Origin: CAIWHR01 sp963713275
GTDB lineage: Bacteria > Pseudomonadota > Gammaproteobacteria > Burkholderiales > Casimicrobiaceae
Assembly: GCA_963713275.1 (NCBI GenBank)
Contig: CAVQLG010000006.1
Span: 62,001-126,000, forward strand
DNA length: 64,000 bases
Reading direction: 5' to 3'
Of this stretch, positions 16,945 through 27,072 are shown piece after piece. The position numbers and the translations under genes are program-made. Within the stretch, counting starts at the first letter, position 1; each line of letters opens with the position of its first letter. The notes beneath the pieces were generated by a model. That model saw only the letters and a program-made list of their open reading frames with translations. It was not told the origin of the DNA and did no database searches.

Positions 16945-17202
16945 TCAGTGCACCGTCGCCGTCGAGAAGAAGCGCAGGAGCGCGCCGGACTTGAGCCGAT
17001 AGACCCCTTCGCCGAGGAACTCGGCGCCCTCGATCTCGCCCCGCGTGAGCGCGATCTCGCGCTCGCCGCGGGTAGCCTCGAGCACCACGTCGTCGGCGAC
17101 CGTGTCCTCGTCGGGTATGCGCAGGTAATCCGTGCGGAAAACAACCCCGTCGATCAGGACGAAGTCGGCGTCACGCATCGAGTCGGTCAGGCGGTGGTCC
17201 AT
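16945..17202 (-). CDS. Hypothetical small protein upstream of soxYZ
   Basis: 85 aa, not recognised. Soluble and acidic, with a beta-rich pattern (ADFVLIDGVVFRTDYLRI, then GVYRLKSGALLRFF). It lies 149 nt upstream of soxY on the same strand and has no cysteine or signal peptide. The regular hydrophobic pattern suggests a real gene, but I have no homology basis. Confidence 0.5.
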   Translation of the reverse strand: MDHRLTDSMRDADFVLIDGVVFRTDYLRIPDEDTVADDVVLEATRGEREIALTRGEIEGAEFLGEGVYRLKSGALLRFFSTATVH

Positions 17203-17657
17203 GGTCGCGGCGCTCCGTAGGGCAGTGCGGGGCAGTGCGTCATCTGCCCGAGTGGATGTTGGGCCGCGATCCGCGATTTCAACCGCCGGTACGCCGCCGC
17301 GGCCGACGCCACGGCGCCCCGTGGCGCCGGCCGGGAGACGATTCTCCCCGATCGCCGTCCGCGCCGGAATAGCGGCGCTGCCGGCGACTCGCCGCGCCCG
17401 CGGATTGCGGCGTGCGACGCAGACCGCGGGGCGCGAACGGTTTTTTGACGTGGGTCATCGTGTGCCCCCGGGAAGCGGGTACATTGCATGGGCAGTTCGG
17501 CGCGGGGCCGATCGTCCGTCTGCCGTGCGGGAGGGACGGCATTCGTGTGGCCGCGCAAGGGGGGTCGTCCGGCGGCGTCCGGACGCGCTCGCTGCCGCCT
17601 GTGCCGCTGTACAATCAACCGCGCAGTGACATTCCTTTTGTTCACCGGGAGAAGAGC
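17203..17657 (+). promoter_or_regulatory. Intergenic region with probable gapA promoter
   Basis: 455 bp without a credible gene, between the divergent small ORF and gapA. A TACAAT at 17610-17615, 43 bp before the gapA ATG, is the best -10 candidate; the -35 region is not conserved. I see no repeat or other element. Confidence 0.4.
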
Positions 17658-18656
17658 ATGACGATCAAAGTTGGCATCAACGGGTTCGGCCGCATCGGTC
17701 GGTTGGTCTTTCGCGCCGCGATTCGGGATTTCCCCGACATCGAAGTGGTCGGCATCAACGACCTGCTGGACCCCGACTACCTTGCCTACATGCTGCAGTA
17801 CGACTCGGTGCACGGGCGCTTCAAGGGCGAGGTCGCCGTCGATGGCAACACGCTGATCGTCAACGGCAAGAAGGTCCGCGTCTCCGCGGTCAAGGACCCG
17901 GCCGAGCTCAAATGGAACGAAGTCGGCGCCGACATCGTCGTCGAGTCCACCGGGCTGTTCCTGACCAAGGAGACCGCGGGCAAGCACCTCGCCGCAGGCG
18001 CGAGGAAGGTCATCATGTCGGCGCCCTCGAAGGACGACACGCCGATGTTCGTGTTCGGGGTCAACGACAAGACCTACGCCGGCCAGGCCATCGTCTCGAA
18101 CGCGTCCTGCACGACGAACTGCCTGGCGCCCGTGGCCAAGGTCCTGAACGACAACTGGGGAATCAAGCGCGGGCTGATGACCACGGTTCACGCCGCGACG
18201 GCGACGCAGAAGACCGTCGACGGGCCGTCGAACAAGGACTGGCGCGGCGGTCGCGGCATCCTGGAGAACATCATCCCGTCGTCGACCGGCGCGGCCAAGG
18301 CCGTCGGGGTCGTGATCCCCGAGCTCAACAAGAAGCTGACGGGCATGGCCTTCCGCGTCCCGACCTCGGACGTCTCGGTGGTCGACCTCACCGTCGAGCT
18401 GTCGAAGGAAGCCACCTACGACGCGATCTGCGCCGCGATGAAGGCGGCGTCGCAAGGCGCGATGAAGGGCGTGCTCGGTTACACCGAGGACAAGGTGGTC
18501 GCGACCGACTTCCGCGGTGAGAGCCGCACGTCGATCTTCGACGCCGACGCCGGCATCGCGCTCGACAAGACGTTCGTCAAGGTCGTCGCCTGGTACGACA
18601 ACGAGTGGGGCTACTCCTGCAAGGTCCTGGAGATGGTCCGCGTGATCGCCAAGTAG
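17658..18656 (+). CDS. gapA: Glyceraldehyde-3-phosphate dehydrogenase
   Basis: 332 aa, intact. NAD-binding GINGFGRIGRLVFRAA at the N-terminus, catalytic Cys151 in SNASCTTNCLAP, and the C-terminal WYDNEWGYS motif. It serves glycolysis and, with the downstream prk/fbp/tkt genes, the Calvin cycle. The ATG at 17658 has GAGAAGAG upstream; in-frame sequence before it (to 17412) is not conserved. It is followed by pgk after a hairpin. Confidence 0.97.
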   Translation: MTIKVGINGFGRIGRLVFRAAIRDFPDIEVVGINDLLDPDYLAYMLQYDSVHGRFKGEVAVDGNTLIVNGKKVRVSAVKDPAELKWNEVGADIVVESTGLFLTKETAGKHLAAGARKVIMSAPSKDDTPMFVFGVNDKTYAGQAIVSNASCTTNCLAPVAKVLNDNWGIKRGLMTTVHAATATQKTVDGPSNKDWRGGRGILENIIPSSTGAAKAVGVVIPELNKKLTGMAFRVPTSDVSVVDLTVELSKEATYDAICAAMKAASQGAMKGVLGYTEDKVVATDFRGESRTSIFDADAGIALDKTFVKVVAWYDNEWGYSCKVLEMVRVIAK

Positions 18657-18669
18657 CCGCTTCCGAACG

Positions 18670-18689
18670 GGGGCGCCCGCGGGCGCCCC
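18670..18689 (+). terminator. Hairpin between gapA and pgk
   Basis: GGGGCGCCC (18670-18678), GC, GGGCGCCCC (18681-18689), followed by TTCCTCCCCC. The T run is weak, so it may be an attenuator or mRNA-stability element within a gapA-pgk operon rather than a full stop. Confidence 0.45.
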
Positions 18690-18732
18690 TTCCTCCCCCA
18701 TTGCTTCCATCCGCATCGCAGCGAGGATCGCC

Positions 18733-19917
18733 ATGAGCTTCAACCGCCTCTCCACCATGGACGTCGCCGGCAAGCGCGTCTTCATCCGCGCCGACCTCAA
18801 CGTGCCGCAGGACGACAGCGGCGCCATCACCGACGATACGCGCATCCGCGCGTCGGTGCCCGGGATCAAGGACGCGCTCGCGCGCGGCGCCGCGGTGATG
18901 GTCACCTCCCACCTCGGACGCCCCAAGGAGGGCGAGTGGTCCGCCGCCGACTCGATGGCGCCGGTCGCCAAGAGGCTGTCCGAGCTGCTCGGGCAGCCCG
19001 TGCCGCTGATCAAGGACTGGGTCGAGGGCGGCGCCTGGCTCGCCGCGCTGAAGCCGGGCGGCGTCGTGCTGCTCGAGAACTGCCGCTTCAACAAGGGCGA
19101 GAAGAAGGACGACGAAGGGCTCGCGCGCAAGATGGCGAGCCTGTGCGACGTCTACGTCAACGACGCGTTCGGCACGGCGCACCGCGCCGAGGCGACCACG
19201 CATGGCATCGCGAAGTTCGCCCCCGCCGCCTGCGCCGGTCCGCTCATGGCCGCCGAGCTCGACGCGCTGGGCGCGGCGCTGGCCAACCCCAAGCGCCCGC
19301 TGGTCGCGATCGTCGCGGGCTCGAAGGTCTCGACCAAGCTGACCGTGCTCAAGGAGCTCGCCAAGAAGGTCGACGTGCTGGTGGTCGGCGGCGGCATCGC
19401 GAACACGTTCATCCTCGCCGAGCGCGGCAACATCGGCAAGTCGCTCGCCGAGGCCGACCTCGTTCCCGAGGCGAAGGCGATCCTCGAAGCGTACCCCGGC
19501 CGCGTGCCCGTGCCCGTCGACGCCGTGTGCGCAAAGGAGTTCTCCGCGACCGCCGCGCCGACGCTCAAGGCCATCGAGAACGTCGCCCCCGACGACATGA
19601 TCCTCGACATCGGCCCGCAGTCGATCGCGGCACTGAAGGCCGTGATCGCCAAGGCCGGCACGATCGTCTGGAACGGGCCGGTCGGCGTGTTCGAGTTCGA
19701 AGCCTTCGCCGGCGGGACGCGCGCGCTGGCCGACGCGATCGTCGCGTCGAAGGCCTTCACGATCGCGGGCGGCGGGGACACCGTCGCCGCGATCAACAAG
19801 TTCGGAATCGCCGACAAGATCTCGTACATCTCGACCGCGGGCGGGGCGTTCCTCGAGTTCCTCGAGGGCAAGGTACTGCCTGCCGTCGCGATGCTCGAGG
19901 CGCGCGGAAAGGGCTGA
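18733..19917 (+). CDS. pgk: Phosphoglycerate kinase
   Basis: 394 aa, intact. N-terminal KRVFIRADLNVPQDD, substrate loop SHLGRPKEG, and the nucleotide-binding GGGDTVAAINKFG near the C-terminus. It interconverts 1,3-bisphosphoglycerate and 3-phosphoglycerate. It is the last intact gene before the stretch dense in indels. Confidence 0.97.
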   Translation: MSFNRLSTMDVAGKRVFIRADLNVPQDDSGAITDDTRIRASVPGIKDALARGAAVMVTSHLGRPKEGEWSAADSMAPVAKRLSELLGQPVPLIKDWVEGGAWLAALKPGGVVLLENCRFNKGEKKDDEGLARKMASLCDVYVNDAFGTAHRAEATTHGIAKFAPAACAGPLMAAELDALGAALANPKRPLVAIVAGSKVSTKLTVLKELAKKVDVLVVGGGIANTFILAERGNIGKSLAEADLVPEAKAILEAYPGRVPVPVDAVCAKEFSATAAPTLKAIENVAPDDMILDIGPQSIAALKAVIAKAGTIVWNGPVGVFEFEAFAGGTRALADAIVASKAFTIAGGGDTVAAINKFGIADKISYISTAGGAFLEFLEGKVLPAVAMLEARGKG

Positions 19918-20079
19918 CAGCCTCCGGCGCCGACGGCCGCAAACCGCCGGCGCGTGCATCCGGGCCGCGGCGCAGTGTCGCGGCCTTGTTGTTTCCGGGC
20001 GGGCCCAGGTCGCGGTTCCCGCATCCGCGGGAACGCCGGTGCGAACCCGGTGCGGCGCGGGAACGCATTCGTTTTCACG

Positions 20080-20085
20080 TAGAAT
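20080..20085 (+). promoter_or_regulatory. -10 element of pyk
   Basis: TAGAAT overlaps the only upstream in-frame ATG (20084-20086). Transcripts from here would start near 20092 and exclude that ATG, which supports the TTG at 20126 as the pyk start. A -35 is not clear. Confidence 0.5.
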
Positions 20086-20125
20086 GACTCGTTTGGCGCG
20101 CCGCGCCCTTTCAGGGAAAGACTGC

Positions 20126-21568
20126 TTGCCACGCGCCACCAAGATCGTCGCTACGCTCGGCCCCGCTTCGAACAGCCCGGAGATGCTCGGTCGGATGCTC
20201 GTCGCCGGGGTCGACGTCGTCCGCCTCAACTTCTCGCACGGCCGGGCCGAGGATCACGTCGCGCTCGGGCGCCTCGTGCGCGAGCAAGCGCAGGCGCTCG
20301 GGCGCGAAATCGCGATCATGTGCGACCTGCAGGGACCGAAGATCCGCGTCGGCAAGTTCGCCGAGGGCAAGGTCGCCCTGTCGCCGGGACGGTCGTTCGT
20401 GCTCGACGCCGACAGCACTCTGGGCGACGCGACGCGCGTCGGCCTCGATTACAAGGAACTCGTCGACGACGTCGCGCCCGGTTCCTGCTGCTGCTCGACG
20501 ACGGCTTGATCAAGCTCGAGGTCACGTCGATCTCGGGGCGCACGATCAACACCCGCGTGATCGTCGGTGGCACGCTGTCGGACAACAAGGGCATCAATCG
20601 CGAGGGCGGCGGCCTGTCGGCGCCGGCGCTCACGGCCAAGGACATGGAGGACGTCAAGACCGCGGCGGCCCTCGGTACCGACTACCTCGCGATCTCGTTC
20701 CCGAGGAACAAGGAAGACATGTACATGGCGCGCGCAACTGCTGCGCGCCGCGGGCAGCGACGCGCTGCTGATCGCCAAGATCGAGCGCAGCGAGGCGATC
20801 GCCGCGCTGAACGAGATCATCGACGCCTCCGACGGCATCATGGTCGCGCGCGGCGACCTCGCGATCGAGGTCGGCAACGCGTCGGTGCCGGGCCTGCAGA
20901 AGCGGATGATCCATCTCGCGCGGGACCGGAACAAGCTCGACCATCACGGCCACCAGATGATGGAGTCGATGATCAGCTCGCCGGTTCCGACCCGCGCCGA
21001 GGTTTCCGACGTCGCAACGCCGTGCTCGACGGGACCGACGCGGTGATGCTCTCGGCGGAGACGGCGTCCGGTCGGTTTCCGTCGAGACCGTGGAGACGAT
21101 GGCGCACGTCTGCCTCGAAGCCGAGAAGTCGCACCCCGTCATCTCGAGCGCGATCTTCTGGGCTGCACGTTCTCGCGCATCGACCAGTCGATCGCGATGG
21201 GAACGCTCTACACGGCGCACCACCTCAAGGTGAAGGCGATCGCGTCGTTGACGCAGTCCGGCTCGACGGCGCTGTGGATGTCGCGCCACAACTGCGGCTG
21301 TCCGATCTTCGCGCTGACGCCCGAGATCCGGGCCCAGCGCAAGATGGCCTTGTACCGCAACGTGCACCCGCTCTACCTGCAGCAGGGCGCCGACCACGAC
21401 GCGTGCTGCAGCGCGGCCGAGGACTTCCTGATCGCCACCGGACACGTGAAGCGCGGCGACGTCGTCGTCATCACCAGCGGCGAGCCGATGGGCAAGTCGG
21501 GCGGCACCAACACGCTCAAGATCGTGCGCGTAGGCGAACATCGGGCTGAGACCCGGCGGCAGCGTTGA
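20126..21568 (+). CDS. pyk: Pyruvate kinase (interrupted by several single-base indels)
   Basis: Phosphoenolpyruvate to pyruvate. TTG start with AGGGA upstream, then RATKIVATLGPASNSPEML. Further conserved blocks appear in successive frames: RLNFSHG, MCDLQGPKIRVGKF, LAISFPRNKEDM, AKIERSEAIAALNEI, GIMVARGDLAIE, DAVMLSAETASG and GTNTLKIVRVG. The total length (about 481 codons) equals a full pyruvate kinase, so nothing large is missing. Frame changes occur near 20,484, 20,731, 20,940, 20,953, 21,01x, 21,08x and 21,15x. Each fits a dropped third codon base or an extra base after one. I judge the gene to be intact in the organism. Confidence 0.88.
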
Positions 21569-21689
21569 CGCCCCAGCCCGCCGCGCCCTATGATCGCGAG
21601 CCATCGTCTAACTCCGCCGGTTAACAGGCGCCGGGCTCGCAACGCGCCCCCCGGCGTTCCGCCCTACCGCCCCCACCACAGGAGAAGCC

Positions 21690-22681
21690 ATGCAAGCACG
21701 TACGCTGCGGTCCTCGCCGCCGCCATGCTGTTCGCCGTCGCCGCGGCCCCCGCCTACGCGCAGTGGAAGCCGACCAAGCCGATCACGATCATCGTGCCGT
21801 GGGCAGCGGGCGGGTCGACCGACCAGGTCACCCGCGTCACTGCGGCCGAGATCGAGAAAGCCCTCGGGCAGAAGGTCGTCATCGTCAACCAGCCCGGCGC
21901 TCGGGCTCGATCGGCACCAGAACGCGATGGAGGCGCCGAAGGACGGTTACACCTGGACCGCCGGCGCGCAAGGACCTCGGCACCTACGCGGTGCTGGGGA
22001 TGCTCGACACGAAGATCGGCGACTGGGCACTGTTCCTCAACGTGCGAAGTTCGACGCTGTCGCGTGAACCCGGCTGCGCCGTACAAGACCACGACGACTG
22101 TCGACGCGATGAAGGCCAAGCCGGGTGCGATCAGCGTGGCGACCGCTGGCGTCAACTCGAGCGGCCACCGCGCGATCGAGGCGATCGCGCGCGCGCGAAC
22201 GTCAGGTACAAGCAGCACCTACGACGGCGGCAACCCCGCGGTCGTCGCGACCGTCGCCGGGGAGACCGAGGTCACGACGCAGCTGACCGTCGAGCAGGCG
22301 GAGATGATCCGGGCAAGAAGCTGCGGCGCTCGCCGTGATCGGCGACAAGCCGTTCGAGCTCGACGGCTACGGCGTCATCGGCCGATCACGAACTCGATGC
22401 CCGGGATTCAAGGAGCCTGCGAACTACTTCGGCATCTTCATTCCCGAAGGGCGTGCCGCCCGAGGTCATCGCGACAGTCGAGAAGATCTGGGCCGAACGA
22501 GATCGCCAGGTCGGCGGCACTCAAGAGCTACGCAACCAGCCGCGGCGCGCAGTTCGCGCCCTCGGCCGGGGCCGAAGCGCAGAAAGCCGTGATGCCGGCC
22601 GTGCAGGTCAACGCCTGGCAGGCGTTCGACGGCGGCAAAGCCAAGGTCTCGCCGGACACGCTCGGCATTCCGCGGCCGTAA
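21690..22681 (+). pseudogene. TctC-type periplasmic solute-binding protein (Bug family), multiple frameshifts
   Basis: Receptor of a tripartite tricarboxylate transporter. A signal peptide (MLFAVAAAPAYAQW) is followed by KPTKPITIIVPWAAGGSTDQVTR, the Bug-family ligand-binding start, then scattered blocks: KPGAISVATAGVNSSGHRAIE, YDGGNPAVVATVAGETEVTT, and the C-terminus AKVSPDTLGIPRP. The total length fits a full protein of about 330 aa if single-base indels are corrected. An example is an extra G at 22446 after CCC. The ATG at 21690 is preceded by AGGAGAAG. The ligand is unknown. Formally broken here, but I expect an intact gene in the organism. Confidence 0.78.
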
Positions 22682-22742
22682 CGACGCTGCCCCGGCCGGC
22701 TGCGGCCTTCGTGGTCCGGCCCGCTGGCGTCAAAGCACACCC

Positions 22743-23273
22743 GTGAGCCACCGACGCCTACCCCGCCGCGCCGCGCACCGACTTTCTCGGCGGCGCTGGC
22801 GTGGATCGGCCTTGGGCGTGACGACCGTCGTGTTGTCCTGGCGGATGGATCGGCTTCGACGCAGCAGGGCGCGACGCTGCACACGTACCCTGGCCTGTGG
22901 CCCGGCATCGTCGGCGCGGTGCTGTGCCTGCTCGGCGGGGCTCTGGCGCTGCGCTCTCTCGGCCGCGCGCGCCGCGTCGGGTGGGCAGCGGGCGGGCGCG
23001 ATTCCATCGAAACGCGTTGCGCGCACGCGCTTTGCGCTGGGCGCCGGGCTGTTCCTGGTCTACGCCTTGTTGCTGGTCGGCCGCGGCCTGCCGTACTGGC
23101 TGGGGACAGCGCTGTTCGTCGCGACGTTCGTCTTCCTGTTCCGGCGCGCGCGGCCGGCTGACCAACGGCGCCACGGTCCGCAGCGTCGCCGTCGCGCTCG
23201 CCTGCGGGATCGCTGACCGCCGCAGTCGTCACGCTGCGTCTTCGAGCAGCTCTTCTACGTGCGGCTGCCGTAG
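22743..23273 (+). pseudogene. TctB-type small membrane subunit, frameshifted
   Basis: Small four-helix component of the tripartite tricarboxylate transporter. Recognisable pieces: WPGIVGAVLCLLGGALALRS-like helix (about 22905-22970), RFALGAGLFLVYALLLVGRG, LPYWLGTALFVATFVFLF, and the end FEQLFYVRLP with stop at 23271-23273. At 23240 an extra C follows CGT, so both CGT and CGC alleles seem written. It sits between the receptor and the large permease, the usual order. Confidence 0.65.
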
Positions 23274-23298
23274 CCGCCGCGCCGGAAAGCTCCGCCTC

Positions 23299-24815
23299 AT
23301 GTTCGACGGTCTCATCGCGTTCGGTCATTCGATCTGGAGCTTCTGCGATCCGCTGTCGCTGGGGCTAGATGCTGCTGTCGACGCTGGTCGGCGTCGATCA
23401 TCGGCGCGCTGCCTGGTCTCACGGCGACGATGGGCGTCGCGCTGATGACGACGCTGACGATCGAGATGCCGTCGAGCCAGGCGCTGCTGGTGCTGATCTG
23501 CACCTACGTCGGCGCGATCTACGGCGGCTCGCGCTCGGCGATCCTGCTCAACATTCCGGGCACGCCGGCGTCGGCGGCGGCTGCCTCGACGGCCACGCGC
23601 TCGCGCAAGCAGGGGCATCGCCGGTCGCGCGATGGGCATCGCGACTCCGGCTCGGTGCTGGGCACGCTGATCGGGATGTTCTTTCTCGCGCTGTTCACGC
23701 CGGTGCTGGGCAACCTCGCGCTCAAGTTCGGCGCGTACGAGTTCTTCTGGCTGGCGCTGTTCGGCGTGATCATCGCGGGCACGCTGACCGGCGACGACCC
23801 GCTGAAGGGCTGGATCGCGGGTCTCATCGGCATCTTCACGGCGTCGATCGGCCAGGAGGCGATCTACGCCTACGACCGGTTCACTTTCGGCAGACCGCGA
23901 TCTCGCCGGCGGCTTCCAGCTGGTGCCCGCGCTGGTCGGCGCTTTCGGCTTCGCGGAGCTGCTGATGACGGTGCGGGAAAAGCGCGGCGCCGGTGAAGAT
24001 CAACCCCGTTCGACTCGGTGATCCCGAAGCTCGCGCGACGTCGCGCAGCTACTGGCGGACGATCCTGCGCTCGGGCGTGCATCGGCACGTTCATCGGCAT
24101 CCTGCCCGGGCGTGGGCGAGGACGTCGCGGCGTGGTCGTCCTACGCGGCCGCGAAGCGCGCGAGCGAGGAGAAGGAGAAGTTCGGCAAGGGCTCGATCGA
24201 CGGCCTGATGGCGGCGGAGACCGGCGACAACGCCTGCGTGCCGGCGCCGATGATCCCGGTGCTGACGCTGGCGATCCCGGGCTCCGCACCGGCCGCGGTG
24301 CTGATGGCCGCGATGCTGATCCACGGCGTGCGGCCGGGGCCGATGATCATGATCGAAGCGCCGACGTTCGTCTACGACGTCGTCGCGATGATGCTGTTCG
24401 CGACGCATCGGCATCCTGATCTACGGCCTGACGCTCACCAAGCGTGCTGATCAAGGTGCTGATGGTGCCGAAGCCCGATCATCATGCCGATCATCTTCGT
24501 GCTGTGCGTCGTCGGGTCGTACGCGATCTCGCAGCGGCTGTTCGACGTCTGGGTGATGCTCGGCTTCGGCGTGCTGGGCTACGTGCTGCGGCGGCTGCAG
24601 CTACCCGGTGGCGCCGCTGGTGCTGGGCATGGTGCTGGGCGACCTGATGGAAAAGGGCTTCCGGCGCGGGCTCGTGCTCTCCGACGGCGACCTCGATGCC
24701 GTTCTTCACGCGGCCGATCTCGGCGGTGCTGTGGATCGACGATCGTGCTGGTCGTCGCTGCTCAAGATTCGCGGCGGTCGCCGCCATGGCTTCGCGCCGG
24801 CACCGCGGAGCATGA
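23299..24815 (+). pseudogene. TctA-type large membrane permease, multiple frameshifts
   Basis: Twelve-helix permease of the tripartite tricarboxylate transporter. Characteristic segments: VIIGALPGLTATMGVALM, SRSAILLNIPGTPAS, GTLTGDDPLKGWIAGLIGI, TGDNACVPAPMIPVLTLAIP, and GMVLGDLMEKGFRRGL. Length and order are those of a complete protein of about 500 aa. Extra single bases at 23396, 23619, 24080, 24111, 24406, 24443, 24477, 24601 and 24695 each follow the third base of a codon; removing them restores one frame. The stop is the TGA at 24813-24815. Confidence 0.82.
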
Positions 24816-24818
24816 CCG

Positions 24819-24880
24819 ATGCGCATCGCGCTGTGCAACGAGGTCATCGGCGACCGCGATTTCGCGGCGCAGCGCGCCTT
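24819..24880 (+). pseudogene. 5' remnant of a sugar-phosphate isomerase/epimerase gene
   Basis: ATG 24819 starts MRIALCNEVIGDRDFAAQRA, the N-terminus of the TIM-barrel sugar-phosphate isomerase family. After about 20 residues the similarity stops and the ribosome-binding site of the next gene (GGAGGAGAC) follows. Either a gene of about 270 codons has lost nearly everything, or about 800 bp are missing from this assembly. Confidence 0.55.
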
Positions 24881-24908
24881 GACCCGTGACCGCTCACGGA
24901 GGAGACGC

Positions 24909-26110
24909 ATACGTGGAAACCGATCCGTCTCGGCATGCATCATGAACGGCGTCACCGGGCGCATGGGCACCAACCAGCATCTCGTCCGCTCGATCCTCGC
25001 GATCCGTGCAGCAGGGCGGCGTCGCGCTCGGCCGACGGGCGGCGCGATCATGCCCGACCCGATCCTCGTCGGCCGCAACGCCGACAAGCTGGCAGCGCTG
25101 GCCGGGCGCACGGCGTCGCGCGCTGGACGACCGATCTCGACGCGGCGCTCGCCGACCGCGGACGACGCCGATCTACTTCGACACGCGCAGTCGACCGGCC
25201 TGCGGCCGCAACTCGATCCGCAAGGCGATCGCCGCCGGCAAGCACATCTACACCGAAAAGCCGGTCGCGCCGACCGTGGCGCGAGGCCCTCGAGCTCTAC
25301 CGGCGCGGCGCAGGCCGCGGGCGTGAAGCACGGCGTGGTGCAGGACAAGCTCTGGCTGCCGGGCCTGCTGAAGCTGAAGATGCTGATCGACTCGGGCTTC
25401 TTCGGCCGCATCCTCTCGGTGCGCGGCGAGTTCGGCTACTGGGTGTTCGAGGGCGACTGCCAGCCGGCGCAGCGGCCGTCGTGGAACTACCGCAAGGAGG
25501 ACGGCGGCGGCATCATCGTCGACATGCTCTGCCACTGGCGCTACGTGCTCGACAACCTGTTCGGCGAGGTGAAGAGCGTGCTCCTGCCTCGGCGCCACGC
25601 ACATCCCGCGAGCGCTGGGACGAGGACGGGCAGCCGCTACGACTGCACGGCCGACGACGCCGCCTACGCGACCTTCGAGCTCGCGGCGGCGGCGTGATCG
25701 CGCAGATCAACTGCTCGTGGGTGACGCGCGTGCGCCGCGACGACCTGGTCACGTTCCACGTCGACGGCACGCTCGGCTCCGCGGTGGCCGGCCTGACCGA
25801 CTGCCGCATCCAGGCCGCGCGTCAACGACGCCGCAGCCGGTGTGGAACCCCGACGTGCCGCAGTCGATCGACTTCTTCGACACCTGGCAGAAGGTCCCGA
25901 CCAACCGCGACCTACGACAACGCCTTCAAGGTCGAGTGGGAGCTGTTCCTGCGGCACGTCGTCGACGAGCGGCCCGTTCCGCTGGAACCTGCTGGAAGGC
26001 GCGAAGGGCGTGCAGCTGGCCGAGCTCGGGCTCCTGAGCTGGCGGGAGCGGCGCTGGGTCGACGTCCCGCCGCTCGACGGATTGGCGGACGCGCCGCCAC
26101 CGCCGACCGC
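24909..26110 (+). pseudogene. Gfo/Idh/MocA-type oxidoreductase, multiple frameshifts
   Basis: NAD(P)-dependent sugar or cyclitol dehydrogenase family. The N-terminus reads (M)TWKPIRLG then MNGVTGRMGTNQHLVRSIL when one dropped base after AT at 24909-24910 and one extra C at 24938 are corrected. Further blocks: PDPILVGRNADKLAALAGR, KHIYTEKPVAPT, LKMLIDSGFFGRILSVRGEF, EDGGGIIVDMLCHWRYVLDN and KGVQLAELGLLSWRERRWVD. Total length fits about 390-400 aa. No stop codon is visible before the next gene, so another base is probably wrong there. It likely catabolises the compound imported by the Tct system (inference). Confidence 0.75.
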
Positions 26111-26117
26111 GACGACC

Positions 26118-27001
26118 ATGCCGCCCCCGATCCCGCGCTGTTGTCGCTCAACACGGCCACGGTGCGCGCGCAGTGGACGATCGCCGCGATCATCGACGGC
26201 TGCGCGCGGCACGGCATCGGCCGGATCGCGCCGTGGCGCGACCAGGTCGCGAAGGCGGGGCTCGAAGGACACCGCGCGGCGCGCTCGCGCGACGCCGGGC
26301 TCGCGCTGTCACCGGCTACTGCCGCGGCGGCATGTTCCCGGCCCCGACGCGCCGGCCGGCGCGCCGCGCGCGACGACAACCGGCGCGCGTGGACGAGGCG
26401 CTCGCGCTGCGGCGCGCCGTGCCTGGTGCTGGTCGTCGGCGGGCTGCCGAAGGACGCGGCCGACGCGCCGGCTCGAAGGACCTCGCCGGCGCGCGCGCGA
26501 TGGTGAGGACGGCATCGCGGAGCTGCTCGGTACGCGCGGTCGGTCGGGATGCGCTCGCGATCGAGCCGTGACCGAGTACGCGCCGACCGCGCGTGCGTCA
26601 ACACCCTCGGGCAGGCGAACGACCTGTGCGACGCGTTGGGGCCCGGAGTCGGCGTGATCGTCGACATCTACCACGTGGGGTGGGATCCCGCCCTGGAGCG
26701 CGAGATCGCCCGCGCCGGCCGGGCGAGGCGGGTCCTGGCACGCCGCGGCTCATGGGCTTTCATCTTTGCGACTGGCTGGTGCCGACCACCGACCTGCTGC
26801 TCGACCGGGGGATGATGGGCGACGGCGTCATCGACATCCCCCTGATCCGGTCGTGGATGGAGCGCTCGGGCTATCGCGGCGCGCACGAAGTCGAGATCTT
26901 CTCGGCGCGTGACTGGTGGAAGCGCGACCCCGACCTCGTGCTGGCCACGTGCAAGGCGGCACCGGCTGGAGCGGGCGCCGGCCCGGCGCAGCTGCCCCTT
27001 G
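26118..27001 (+). pseudogene. Sugar-phosphate isomerase/epimerase (TIM barrel), frameshifted
   Basis: AP-endonuclease-2-type TIM barrel. Segments: LLSLNTATVRAQWTIAAIID, HGIGRIAPWRDQVAKAGL, LVLVVGGLPKDA, GPGVGVIVDIYHVGWDP, GFHLCDWLVPTTDLLLDRG and EVEIFSARDWWKRDPDLVLATCK. The metal-binding Asp/His of DIYHVGWDP and the HEVEIFS Glu are present. Several single-base indels break the frame; the C-terminal third is open and runs without a stop into the fba start region. A TGA at 26999-27001 in the neighbouring frame is the likely true end. Confidence 0.7.
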
Positions 27002-27072
27002 ACCCCGGTCAAACCGCAACCCGCGGGAAGCGTAAAATAGTCGTTCCCACCAACGCGCCCCCGGAGTCTGCC

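Noticed and set aside
26999..27038. TTGACC and TAAAAT as a -35/-10 pair for fba
   Set aside because: The hexamers are 28 bp apart, too far for sigma70; only the -10 is kept as a weak candidate.
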